Assembly: GCA_913063155.1 (NCBI GenBank)
Contig: CAJXYU010000007.1
Coordinates: forward strand, 186,001 to 250,000
Reading direction: 5' to 3'
DNA from: an uncultured Desulfovibrio sp.
Lineage (GTDB): Bacteria; Desulfobacterota; Desulfovibrionia; Desulfovibrionales; Desulfovibrionaceae
Length of the DNA: 64,000 nucleotides
Below the pieces are notes generated by a model that was not told where the DNA came from, did no database searches, and saw only the letters and a program-made list of their open reading frames with translations. Each line of letters starts with the position of its first letter. The stretch's first letter is position 1. Both the position numbers and the translations under genes were made by a program. This document shows, piece after piece, positions 26,139-34,537 of the stretch.

Positions 26139-26210
26139 ATTTACCAAACCCCCATCACTTTGGCAGAATTATTGGCACAAAGTTATTTTTTTCACAAGTG
26201 GCAGTCGATA

Positions 26211-26240
26211 TTGTCCTCCAGCTTTCTACCTTGCTATATT
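26211..26240 (+). promoter_or_regulatory. candidate sigma-70 promoter of the molybdoenzyme gene
   Basis: TTGTCC (26211-26216), an 18-base spacer and TATATT (26235-26240) lie 55 bases before the ATG at 26295. The surrounding DNA is clearly more A+T-rich than the genes on either side. Confidence 0.5.
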
Positions 26241-26294
26241 ACAATAATAGGGATTTTTCACTTTTAGGGGACTATATACAGGAGATTTCGGGAT

Positions 26295-28379
26295 ATGGCC
26301 AGAAAACAAATTTTTAGTGTCTGTGGTATGTGCAGTGTCCGTTGTCCCATCATGGTGGAAGTGGAGAACGAGGATATCAGGTTCATCAAGGGCAACCCGC
26401 ACGACGGAGGCATGAAGGGTGCGCTCTGTCCGCGCGGCGCGGCCGGAACCGCCCTGACCATGGATGAGGAAAGACCGCAGTATCCCATGATCCGCGACGG
26501 CGAACGCGGTGAGGGGAAGTGGCGTCGTGTTTCATGGGACGAGGCCTTGGATTACGTTGCCGCCAAGCTGAAGGGCGTCATCAACGAATACGGCCCTGAA
26601 AGCATTCTCTGGTCCGATCGGGGCGGTCCGTTCCGCGATCTGCACATGGCCTTCATGCGCGGCCTTGGTTCCCCCAACTACTGTAATCACGACTCCTCTT
26701 GCGCGCGTAACGTGCAGCACGCCGCCAAGTCCGTCATGGGCATGGGCCGCAAGGACGTTTCCTACGACTACCGTAACTGCAAACACCTGGTGCTTCAGAC
26801 CCGCAACATCTTCGAGGCCATCAACGTCAAGGAAGTGAACGGCGTTCTGGACGGCATGGAAAAGGGGTGCGAGCTGACCGTCATCGACGTTCGCGCCACG
26901 GTTTCCGCCGGCAAGGCCGACAATTTCTTCATGGTGCGTCCGGGGACGGACTACGCTTTCAACCTGGCCGTGATCCACGAGCTGCTGGCCGCTGATCTCT
27001 ACAACAAGGAGTTCGTGGCCAAGCACGTGAAGGACCTGGACAAGCTGCGCATCTTCGTTCAGGAGTACACCCCGGAATGGGCCGAAAAGGAGACCGGCGT
27101 CGCCGCCGAGCGGATTCGCGGACTGGCCCGCAAGCTGGCCGCCGCCGCGCCTGCGGTCATCTGGCATCCCGGCTGGATGGTGGCCCGCTACAGCGACTCC
27201 TTCTACGTCAGCCGCAGCGCCTACCTCATCAACGCCCTGCTGGGCTCCCTGGGTGCAAAGGGCGGCCTGCCCATCACCAACAAGCCCGGCGACTTCGGCC
27301 GCAAGGGGCTCAAGAAGTTCGTGGACCTTTATCCCAAACCGGAAGTGAAGCGCGCCGACGGCTGCGGCCACAAACTCAAGCACATAGACGGCGGTCCGGG
27401 GCTGGTCCATCTCAATTACGACATCATGGAAACCGGCGATCCGTATCCCATCAAGGCCTATATCATCCATCGCCACGACCCGCTCATGGCGTTGCCCGAT
27501 CCGGAGGCCATCCGCAGGAAGTGGAACAATCTGGACCTCATCGTGGCCACCACCTTCAGCTGGTCCGATACGGCCTGGTACGCCGACGTCATCCTGCCCA
27601 TGTCCCCGTACCTGGAGCGTGATTCCGTCATCGCCTGCAAGAACGGCCTCAAGTCCTTCTTTTTCTACCGCGACCGGGCTGTTGCGCCGCGCTACGACAC
27701 TTTGTCCGACTGGGAAATTCTTTGCAGGCTTTCCGCAAGAATGGGGCTCGACAAGTTGGCCTTCAAAAGCCTGGAGGAACTGCACGAGTATCAGTTGCAG
27801 GACACCGGCGTGACCCGGGCCGATTTCGAGGCCACCGGTCAGGTCCAACTGACCGATGTCGCCAAGTACCGCACCATGGATGAAATCTCCTTCAAAACCC
27901 CGTCCGGCAAGGTGGAGATCATCAACGACACCTGGGAGGAAATGGGCCTGCCGTCCCTCAAGCCGTACGAGTCTCCCGAGGCGCCGCCCGAGGGGCAGTT
28001 CCGCATCGCGTTCGGCCGTTGCGCGCTGCACACTCAGGGGCACACGGTCAACAACCGGCTGCTGAACAAGAAAATGCCGGAGAACACTTTGTGGATAAAC
28101 ACCGGACGGGCCAAGGAGCTGGGCATTGCCGACGGTGACATGATCATGCTGAACAACGACCCGGACAAGGGCACCATCAAGGCCTTCGTGACCGACTTCG
28201 TGCATCCCGAATGCGTGTTCATGCTCCATGGCTTCGGTCATCGTCTTCCTGTTGAATCCCGGGCCTATGGCAAGGGCATCGCGGATCAGGAACTCATGAA
28301 AGGCGGCCTGGCGCGCATGGACAAGGCCGGCGGCGGCCTGGCCCTGCAGGAACACTTCGTGTCCGTGAGCAAGGCATAG
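26295..28379 (+). CDS. orphan molybdopterin oxidoreductase, PhsA/PsrA-like, cytoplasmic
   Basis: Catalytic subunit of the CISM/DMSO-reductase superfamily, 694 aa. It starts directly with the [4Fe-4S] site (Cys10, Cys13, Cys17, Cys45; motif CGMCSVRC...CPRG) and has no twin-arginine signal, so it should stay in the cytoplasm. Cys135 in NHDSSCARNV is the likely Mo/W ligand, as in thiosulfate and polysulfide reductases. The C-terminal dinucleotide-binding region includes RCALHTQGHTVNNRLL. No iron-sulfur or membrane subunit gene follows; a terminator does. It is divergent from nuoA. The substrate could be polysulfide, thiosulfate, arsenate-like or another compound. Confidence 0.88.
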   Translation: MARKQIFSVCGMCSVRCPIMVEVENEDIRFIKGNPHDGGMKGALCPRGAAGTALTMDEERPQYPMIRDGERGEGKWRRVSWDEALDYVAAKLKGVINEYGPESILWSDRGGPFRDLHMAFMRGLGSPNYCNHDSSCARNVQHAAKSVMGMGRKDVSYDYRNCKHLVLQTRNIFEAINVKEVNGVLDGMEKGCELTVIDVRATVSAGKADNFFMVRPGTDYAFNLAVIHELLAADLYNKEFVAKHVKDLDKLRIFVQEYTPEWAEKETGVAAERIRGLARKLAAAAPAVIWHPGWMVARYSDSFYVSRSAYLINALLGSLGAKGGLPITNKPGDFGRKGLKKFVDLYPKPEVKRADGCGHKLKHIDGGPGLVHLNYDIMETGDPYPIKAYIIHRHDPLMALPDPEAIRRKWNNLDLIVATTFSWSDTAWYADVILPMSPYLERDSVIACKNGLKSFFFYRDRAVAPRYDTLSDWEILCRLSARMGLDKLAFKSLEELHEYQLQDTGVTRADFEATGQVQLTDVAKYRTMDEISFKTPSGKVEIINDTWEEMGLPSLKPYESPEAPPEGQFRIAFGRCALHTQGHTVNNRLLNKKMPENTLWINTGRAKELGIADGDMIMLNNDPDKGTIKAFVTDFVHPECVFMLHGFGHRLPVESRAYGKGIADQELMKGGLARMDKAGGGLALQEHFVSVSKA

Positions 28380-28445
28380 GCACGCGAATACGTTCAAGCA
28401 TCAATACCTCTCCCAAGTATTGAAAATACCCCACACTCGGAAAAA

Positions 28446-28476
28446 GGGAGGCGGCTTTAAAGCTGCTTCCCTTTTT
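28446..28476 (+). terminator. terminator after the molybdoenzyme gene (bidirectional shape)
   Basis: A 13-bp stem with two G-T wobbles (GGGAGGCGGCTTT at 28446-28458 with AAAGCTGCTTCCC at 28459-28471) is followed by TTTTT. An A-run on the left lets it also serve the convergent phosphatase gene. Confidence 0.85.
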
Positions 28477-28605
28477 CATCTGGCCTGTCCATAAGGGCCT
28501 GATTGCGTTGTCACTGTAAAAAACTAAACATTCTCGCGTATGCTTTGCTATGCGCCGGGCGTTTTCGTTTCCGCCTCCTGGCTTTTTCCCCTTCCCCAAG
28601 AAAAA

Positions 28606-29661
28606 TCATTTCTTCCCACACCCCATGTTGCGGGCCATGAAGCTGAAGAACCGCTCCACGTACTTGCCGGAGGCCACGTCGGGCAGCGAGAACATGGGAT
28701 GCTTGTCCATCAGTTCGGAGGTGAGGGCGAGATAGATGTTTTCGGACAGGGTGTTCAGCCTGGGCTCGTAACGTTCCCAGAATGCCTCGGCCGCGCGTTC
28801 CTCCATGCCGAAAACCCGGCAACTTACCGGTCGGCTGTCGAACAGCAGGCATTGGCCGTTCTCCGACAGCGGACAGGTGGTGCCCACGTCCGCGAGAACC
28901 GCGTCCACGTCGCGCAGTCTGCTTCGTTCCGAACGTTCTATGGAGGCGGCTTCCACGGCCCGGCCTATGATTTCTTCCCGTTTTTCGCTGGTCAGGTCGC
29001 GGTTGCGGGCCATGCTCATGGCCAACGCCTCCATGAGGCAGAGTTCCTTGGGGGAGTGGCAGCATCGGTCGTGGTCCCGGCCACAGCGGGCTGTGAGTCC
29101 GTGGGTGGCGGCGTACTCCTCCACTTCGGCCAGCAGGACATGGTAGTCCTTGACCATGGGGGAGAGATCCACGGCGCGCTTGAACTCCAGGCACGGTTCG
29201 CGCACGGTCAGTTCGCCCGTTTCCTTGCCGTATTTTCTTATGGTGCGCCACTGGGCGAAATTGGCGGGCTTGGAGCGCAGCTTCTTGAGTCTGCGGTTGG
29301 CCAGTTTGTGGCCCAAACCGCGTCGCAGCAGGTATGCGTTGAGCACGGTGCCGGTGCGACCCATGCCGTACCGGCAGTGAATATAGACTTTTTTCCCCAG
29401 GTAGAGAGCTTCGTCCAGCCAGGCCAAGGCTTTTTCCAACTCCACAAGATCCGGGGCCTCTTCATCGGTGACGGGCAGATAATAGACCTCGAAGCCTTCC
29501 CTTTCCTCGATTTCATGCAGATCGGTGAACTCACGGCACAGATTGATGATGCAGGAGACGCCCTCCTTGCGCAGCAACCGCATGGCCGCCTTGGAGGCCG
29601 GAGCCGGCCCCACTGCGAGCTGGTCCGTGACCCAGGTCAGGGTGTTTTCCGCCCGCTTCAT
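28606..29661 (-). CDS. dual-specificity-type protein phosphatase fused to a cysteine-rich YkgJ-like domain
   Basis: Protein of 351 aa in two parts. Residues 1-150 form a DSP/PTP fold with the P-loop HCRYGMGRTG (Cys nucleophile near 96, Arg near 102) and a likely general acid in YLPVTDEEAPD. Residues about 190-345 hold spaced cysteines (CGRDHDRCC, then TTCPLSENGQCLLFDSRPVSCRVFG) like YkgJ-type zinc/iron-chelating proteins. It lies 4 bases after the PEP-synthase-like gene. It could remove the phosphate that this enzyme adds, with the metal domain acting as a sensor, but the substrate is unknown. Confidence 0.85.
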   Translation of the reverse strand: MKRAENTLTWVTDQLAVGPAPASKAAMRLLRKEGVSCIINLCREFTDLHEIEEREGFEVYYLPVTDEEAPDLVELEKALAWLDEALYLGKKVYIHCRYGMGRTGTVLNAYLLRRGLGHKLANRRLKKLRSKPANFAQWRTIRKYGKETGELTVREPCLEFKRAVDLSPMVKDYHVLLAEVEEYAATHGLTARCGRDHDRCCHSPKELCLMEALAMSMARNRDLTSEKREEIIGRAVEAASIERSERSRLRDVDAVLADVGTTCPLSENGQCLLFDSRPVSCRVFGMEERAAEAFWERYEPRLNTLSENIYLALTSELMDKHPMFSLPDVASGKYVERFFSFMARNMGCGKK

Positions 29662-29665
29662 GGTG

Positions 29666-32107
29666 TCACCCGTTGCCTTTCCTGTCCTGCTTCAGGAAAT
29701 ATTCCGCCAGTTCCAGGGCCGCGGTTTCACTGGGCAGTTTCAGGTCCAGCATGCGTGAATGGGCCATGAGTCTTCCTAGGAAGACCAGCCGTTGTCGGGT
29801 TTCGTTTTCCGTGCCGTGGGTGAATTGGGCCGAGAGCATGTCGCCCCGGCTGGTGGTGGTGAAGCCCTTGGCCTCCAGAGTATGGCGCAGGAATACCAAC
29901 CGGTTTATTCGCTGGTCCCAATCTCCGCCTCCGCCCTTGAAGCGGAAGGAAATGTGATTGCTGCCCGAATCGGTGCACACCGAGTCCACCACGGTAAAAT
30001 GGTAGCCGAAGCGCAGCAGCAGATGGGTGTAGTCCTCGGCCACGATGGAGTAGCTGGCCAGTATCTTGGAGTCCTTGGGGAAGATGCCCGCGCTGATGCG
30101 GTCGAACTCCTCCCAATCCACATGCACGAGCTTTTCGTCCCAGGTCGCACCACTCTTGGACAACCCCCACCAGAGAGCCCACATGGGCTTGCTGACGATG
30201 TCTTCCGGGGTGATGGTCTTGGCGTCACGCACCGAGGAGAACAGGCCGCCGCCTAGATCCAGCACATAGAGGATGAAGGGTAACCGGGTGGTGAGTTTCT
30301 TGACCCGGCCCAGGCCACGCCCGGAACGACCTACCAGATTGAACATTTCGTTGAGGGAAATCTCGTGGGCGAAACGGATCACGTCGTGGATGGAGCGGCA
30401 TCCCTCGGGAGTGAAGTTGTCGCCGTCCGGGTCCGTGAGGTTCAGGGTGGAAAGATGGCGCATGATCGAGTCCAGCCGCTTGGCGGCCTCGGTGCTCTTC
30501 CAGGCCTTCCGGCGGGGCTTCGAGGCTCCCGGGATGTCTACCTTGCCCGGATAGACCTGTCCGGTGTCCGCATCCATGGTTACCTTCATGCCGTCTTTCA
30601 ACATGTCCGTGTCGTCCAGGGTCATGACCGGCAGGCCGAATTCGCGAGAGACCGAAGCGAAATGCCCGGCGCGTGAGCCCTTGTTGGCGATCACGCCCGA
30701 AAGCTTGTCCAGATGACGTACCAGATCCGGGGTCAGGGCGTTGGTGACCAGGATCGTTCCGGGCTCCACGTCGTCGACCTGCCCGTGGTCCTTGACAAGG
30801 ACGACTCCGGATGCGGCCCCCGAGGCGATGCGCACGCCTTCGCCGGCCAAGGGAATGACGTCCTCGGGCAGCCGTTCCAGAATGTCCTTGGCGGCCCGGC
30901 CCTGACGTAGTGGGCGGCTTTGCAGGATGGAAAGATTGTTTCTTTGGTCCACAGCCCACTCCACGTCCTGGGGAGCCTTGAAAAATGCTTCCAGCTTCCC
31001 GGCGATGCGGGCCAGCTCCAACAGGGTCTCCGAACTGGGATTTTCGAAGTGGGGCGGCCTGAGCAGTACATGGGGAATGTCTTCCTTGGTCAGGCAGAAC
31101 ACGTCCGGGTTGCTCCGGCCGGAAACCAGGGAATCCCCGGCGCCCTTGACGCTGTATACGGTGGCTACCCCCTGCACGCACTGGGTGGAGTCTTCATCCG
31201 TGGTGTACATGACGCCCGCCGCCTTGGCCCTGACCATGGGCTGTACAAAGACGGCCATGCCGGTTTCTTCGTCGGACAGGCCCTTGAGAACGCGGTAGGC
31301 CACGGCTTGGGGATTGTACTTGCCCATGAGCACCCTTTTGTATGCCTCGGTCAGGTGCTCGGGCTGGACGCCCAGCATGGTTTCGTAGACGCCTGCGAAC
31401 GAGGTCTCGCCGTCTTCGGCAACGGCGCTGGATCGCACAGCCAGCAATCCGTTGGGCAGCTGCTTCAGCTGTTCGTCCATTTCGCGGACGATTTCCCCGG
31501 GAATTTCCGCTTGTCTGATCATGCCCCGGATACTTTCGCATTTTACGGTCATGGACTTCGGATCGCGCAGGTCGAGTGTGCCGAGCGTCTCGGAAATGGG
31601 GCCCCGCAGGTCGTTGGCCTCGATGAAATAGTTGAAGGCGTTGGTGGTCACGCAGAATCCGGGGAGCACCGGGATGTCGGTCCGAGCAGCCAGGGCCCCC
31701 AGAGCCGATGCCTTTCCCCCGGCCAGAGCCTCGTCTCCGGCGGTTTCATTCTGAGGCAGGCAGTAGGGCGCGCCTATTTCGGGCTGGCCCGTGTCCAGGC
31801 CCATGCTGACGTAGAAGCAGATCTTTCTGACGTACTCCTCCAGGCCCAGGCTGCGCATGGGAGCCAGAACGCCCAGAAGCCGGGCCATGTCGCCCACACT
31901 CTCCTCCAGTTCCGAGCACAGGCGCAACACCCGGTTCCAGTCGGCGGGTTCGGCCCCGGTATAGATCTCCTCCAGAGAGGCCAGCAGCTCCAGGCTGCGC
32001 AGGTCAAGTTCGAGGATTTCGCGGAATGCGTTGTACTTCTTGCGCAACAGAGTGCCTGGGGCAAAGACCTGATAGGTCCAGCGGCTCAGGAGTTCCTTCA
32101 GCGGCAT
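29666..32107 (-). CDS. PEP-synthase/PPDK-like phosphotransferase lacking the PEP-binding barrel
   Basis: Protein of 813 aa. Residues 1-115 are an unknown helical domain. Residues about 118-400 form the ATP-grasp domain of PEP synthase/PPDK (GGKASALG with Lys132, AVRSSAVAED, QDVEWAVD, LQSRPL). Residues 405-500 form the swivelling phosphohistidine domain with His482 in GSRAGHFASVSREFG. The PEP/pyruvate TIM barrel that should follow is absent; instead there are about 290 residues I do not recognise. ATP-dependent phosphorylation of another acceptor, as rifampicin phosphotransferase does, is therefore likely. It lies between a receiver and a DSP phosphatase in one operon. Confidence 0.85.
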   Translation of the reverse strand: MPLKELLSRWTYQVFAPGTLLRKKYNAFREILELDLRSLELLASLEEIYTGAEPADWNRVLRLCSELEESVGDMARLLGVLAPMRSLGLEEYVRKICFYVSMGLDTGQPEIGAPYCLPQNETAGDEALAGGKASALGALAARTDIPVLPGFCVTTNAFNYFIEANDLRGPISETLGTLDLRDPKSMTVKCESIRGMIRQAEIPGEIVREMDEQLKQLPNGLLAVRSSAVAEDGETSFAGVYETMLGVQPEHLTEAYKRVLMGKYNPQAVAYRVLKGLSDEETGMAVFVQPMVRAKAAGVMYTTDEDSTQCVQGVATVYSVKGAGDSLVSGRSNPDVFCLTKEDIPHVLLRPPHFENPSSETLLELARIAGKLEAFFKAPQDVEWAVDQRNNLSILQSRPLRQGRAAKDILERLPEDVIPLAGEGVRIASGAASGVVLVKDHGQVDDVEPGTILVTNALTPDLVRHLDKLSGVIANKGSRAGHFASVSREFGLPVMTLDDTDMLKDGMKVTMDADTGQVYPGKVDIPGASKPRRKAWKSTEAAKRLDSIMRHLSTLNLTDPDGDNFTPEGCRSIHDVIRFAHEISLNEMFNLVGRSGRGLGRVKKLTTRLPFILYVLDLGGGLFSSVRDAKTITPEDIVSKPMWALWWGLSKSGATWDEKLVHVDWEEFDRISAGIFPKDSKILASYSIVAEDYTHLLLRFGYHFTVVDSVCTDSGSNHISFRFKGGGGDWDQRINRLVFLRHTLEAKGFTTTSRGDMLSAQFTHGTENETRQRLVFLGRLMAHSRMLDLKLPSETAALELAEYFLKQDRKGNG

Positions 32108-32122
32108 GGGCGGTCGTTCCTG

Positions 32123-32482
32123 TTAATCGTTCAGTACGGCGGCTACTTTCTCTTCCAGCTCGGCTTTGTCGATGGGCTTCACGCAGTATTCGCTTGCTCC
32201 CAGGCGAATGGATTCCCGGGCCGTTTCCAAGGTGGGATAGCCCGTGAGCATGATGACCTTGGTGCCCGGGGAAATCTTCTTGATTTCCTCAAGAACCTCC
32301 ACGCCGTTCATCTTCTTGAGTTTGATGTCCAGGATGGCCAGATCCGGCGTGTTCTTCCTGATATGGGCCAGGGCTTCCTCCTCCTCGGTGAAGGGAGTGA
32401 CCTCATGCCCCTTGCGGGAGAGTATTCTTCCGATGAGCACTCCTGAATCGTAGACGTCGTCCAGTACGATGATGGTGGCCAT
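32123..32482 (-). CDS. stand-alone response regulator receiver
   Basis: REC-only protein of 119 aa. The acidic pocket lies in IIVLDDVYD, the phospho-acceptor Asp in LAILDIKLKKMNG, the Thr in VIMLTGYP and the Lys in YCVKPIDK. It lies 12 bases after the membrane kinase gene and 15 bases before the PEP-synthase-like gene. It may carry phosphate from either kinase of the cluster to the downstream phosphotransferase/phosphatase pair by direct binding. Confidence 0.92.
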   Translation of the reverse strand: MATIIVLDDVYDSGVLIGRILSRKGHEVTPFTEEEEALAHIRKNTPDLAILDIKLKKMNGVEVLEEIKKISPGTKVIMLTGYPTLETARESIRLGASEYCVKPIDKAELEEKVAAVLND

Positions 32483-32494
32483 TGCAATAACTCC

Positions 32495-34537
32495 TTACAA
32501 AGATTCCAGGTCGTCTCCGGAGCAGTCCAGAGGGAGCCTGACGGTGAACAGGGTTCCCGGGCCGTAGTCGATGTCGTCTTGGTCCGCGGGCTTCTGCGGG
32601 TAGTCCTCCAGGGGCACGGGGCTGTCCACGACGATGGAACCGCCGTGGGATTCGATGATGCCGAAGGAGATGGAAAGCCCCAGCCCGGTACCCTCATCCA
32701 CACCTTTGGTGCTGAAGAAGGGGTCGAATATCTGGGTGATGTCCCCGGGACTGATGCCCGTGCCCGTATCCGCGATGCAGAGCTGTACAATGCCGTCGTC
32801 GCGCATGAGGCGGGACCGTACGTGAATGACGCCACCACCCGGCATGGCGTCGCGGGCGTTGGTGAACAGGTTGACCCAGACCTGTTTGAGTTGTTCGGGA
32901 TTGCCGTTGATGACGGGCATGCGGTCGTCCAGGTCCGTGACGATGTACACCCGCTCCAGTTCGAAGGGATGCCTGATGAGGGTGATGACCTCCATGATGG
33001 AGTTGTTGAAACACATGCCCTGCATCTCGCTCTCCCCCTGTCTGGAAAAATCCAGCAGGCCGGCGACGATCCGCTTGCAGACCTGGGTCTGCTTCTCGAT
33101 GATCCTGAGGTCGTCGCGCATGGGGTTGCCGTCGGGCAGGTCCTCCAGCAGGAGTTGCGCATATCCCAGGATGATGCCCAGGGGGGTGTTGATTTCGTGG
33201 GCAACGCCCCCGGCCATGGTCCCCAGGGATTCCATCTTCTGGGACTGGATGAGTTGGACCTGGTAGCTTTTGAGCTCGGTGATGTCGCGGGTGGTGCGTA
33301 ACACCGAAGTGATATTGCCCGAAGCCCCGCGCACGGGAACTCGGATGACGTGCAGCCATAGGCGCCGATTGTTGCGGACCACCTGCACTTCGCGGTTCAC
33401 GATTCGCCCCGAGCGGAACATGACTTCGAGCATGGAGCGGTCGTTGAGCGGATCGCCTTCGGGCAGCAGGGTTTCTTCGGGCTTGCCCACGGCCTCGGTG
33501 GGGGAGAGGCCCAGAAATTCCGCATAGGCCCGGTTCAGGGCCAGGATGGTGCCCTGACGGTCCAGCAGGCAGACATGATCCGGCGTGGAGTCCAGTACGG
33601 TGCGCAACAGTTCCTGCTGGCGGGCCATGGCTTTTTCCGCCTCGTAGAGCTCCTCCAGGTGCAGGCGCAGGGTCAGGGCCAGGTAGTCGAACGTTTCGGC
33701 CAGGTCCTGTATCTCGTCGCCCGAGTTGGTCAGGTAGACGGGACAGCGGCTGCAGCTCGTGGTTCCATTTCGCATTTTGGAGCGGGTTCCCGCCGTGTGC
33801 CAGCAGGGGCGGGTGTCGTCGCCGTAGGCCGCGCATTCCTCCAGCTTGCAGTTCAGAATTTCCCAGCAGTTGGCTGTGGGCTTGGGCGCGGCCTGGGCCA
33901 TGAGGTCTCCCGTGACCAGCGCCTCGGCATGGGCGCGCAGGTCGTTGATGCGCCGGGTTATGCGGCTGGCGAACAGGCTGCCCAGGAACACGGCCACGAT
34001 GAGAGTGGCCAGCGATACGCCCAGGACCGGATGGAGCAGTTCGTTGATGGTCTGCTGGATGTCGGTGCGGGAAAGGCCCAGGCGCACGGTGCCGATACGG
34101 CTCTGTCCGATGCGGACGGGCACGGCGAAGTCGTAGATGAGGATCTGCCCGTTATTGAGAAGCCGGATGCTCAACTTCTGGTCCGGGGGCAGGATGTTGG
34201 CCTTGAGCAGGTCCACGGGGAAACCGTTGGAAAAGGTGTGTGCCAGCACGTTGCCCGCTTCATCCTGCACAAAGGAATAGACCACGTTGCTGCCCACGTT
34301 GCGCACCGCGTCCACCAGATCCTTGAGTTGGAGAAAGTCGGCTGAGAGAATGGGATCCACGGCCCGCAGGGCCAGGTTCTCGGCCTGCACGCGTCCGTGC
34401 TTCTTGCTTTCGTCCACCAATATGCGGGTGCCCAGCACACTGAAGGTGAAGGTCAGCAGCACGGCGGCCAGCAGGACGATGAGGCTGGTTCCCAGGCCGA
34501 TCTTGGTGCTGAACCGGATCTTGTCCATGTTGATCAC
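32495..34537 (-). CDS. membrane sensor histidine kinase with cysteine cluster and PAS domain
   Basis: Protein of 680 aa. TM1 is at about 13-36, a periplasmic domain spans 37-165, TM2 is at about 168-190, and a HAMP-like segment follows. Residues 224-265 hold six cysteines and three Cys-Trp-like positions (NCWEILNCKLEEC, RPCWHTAGT, SCSRCP), resembling the two-CW type cysteine domain. PAS (about 310-420), HisKA with His447 in GVAHEINTP and HATPase_c (DTGTGIS, GTGLGLSI) come next. The GTG start overlaps the upstream stop as GTGA; ATG three codons later is the alternative. The cysteine cluster suggests redox or metal sensing on the cytoplasmic side. Confidence 0.9.
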   Translation of the reverse strand: MINMDKIRFSTKIGLGTSLIVLLAAVLLTFTFSVLGTRILVDESKKHGRVQAENLALRAVDPILSADFLQLKDLVDAVRNVGSNVVYSFVQDEAGNVLAHTFSNGFPVDLLKANILPPDQKLSIRLLNNGQILIYDFAVPVRIGQSRIGTVRLGLSRTDIQQTINELLHPVLGVSLATLIVAVFLGSLFASRITRRINDLRAHAEALVTGDLMAQAAPKPTANCWEILNCKLEECAAYGDDTRPCWHTAGTRSKMRNGTTSCSRCPVYLTNSGDEIQDLAETFDYLALTLRLHLEELYEAEKAMARQQELLRTVLDSTPDHVCLLDRQGTILALNRAYAEFLGLSPTEAVGKPEETLLPEGDPLNDRSMLEVMFRSGRIVNREVQVVRNNRRLWLHVIRVPVRGASGNITSVLRTTRDITELKSYQVQLIQSQKMESLGTMAGGVAHEINTPLGIILGYAQLLLEDLPDGNPMRDDLRIIEKQTQVCKRIVAGLLDFSRQGESEMQGMCFNNSIMEVITLIRHPFELERVYIVTDLDDRMPVINGNPEQLKQVWVNLFTNARDAMPGGGVIHVRSRLMRDDGIVQLCIADTGTGISPGDITQIFDPFFSTKGVDEGTGLGLSISFGIIESHGGSIVVDSPVPLEDYPQKPADQDDIDYGPGTLFTVRLPLDCSGDDLESL

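Noticed and set aside
26173-26188. TGGCAC-like element resembling a second sigma-54 promoter before the molybdoenzyme gene
   Set aside because: The -12 position reads TATTT instead of TTGCW, so the match stops at the -24 half.
26122-26197. Two TTTTCACAA words that look like Rex or HcpR half-sites
   Set aside because: Neither has the opposite TTGTGAA half at the right distance, and single half-sites are expected by chance in A+T-rich DNA.
28511-29251. A 246-codon minus-strand frame overlapping the phosphatase gene
   Set aside because: It lies within the DSP-phosphatase gene in another frame, is rich in Arg, Pro and Gly and shows no domain, while the phosphatase frame has catalytic motifs.
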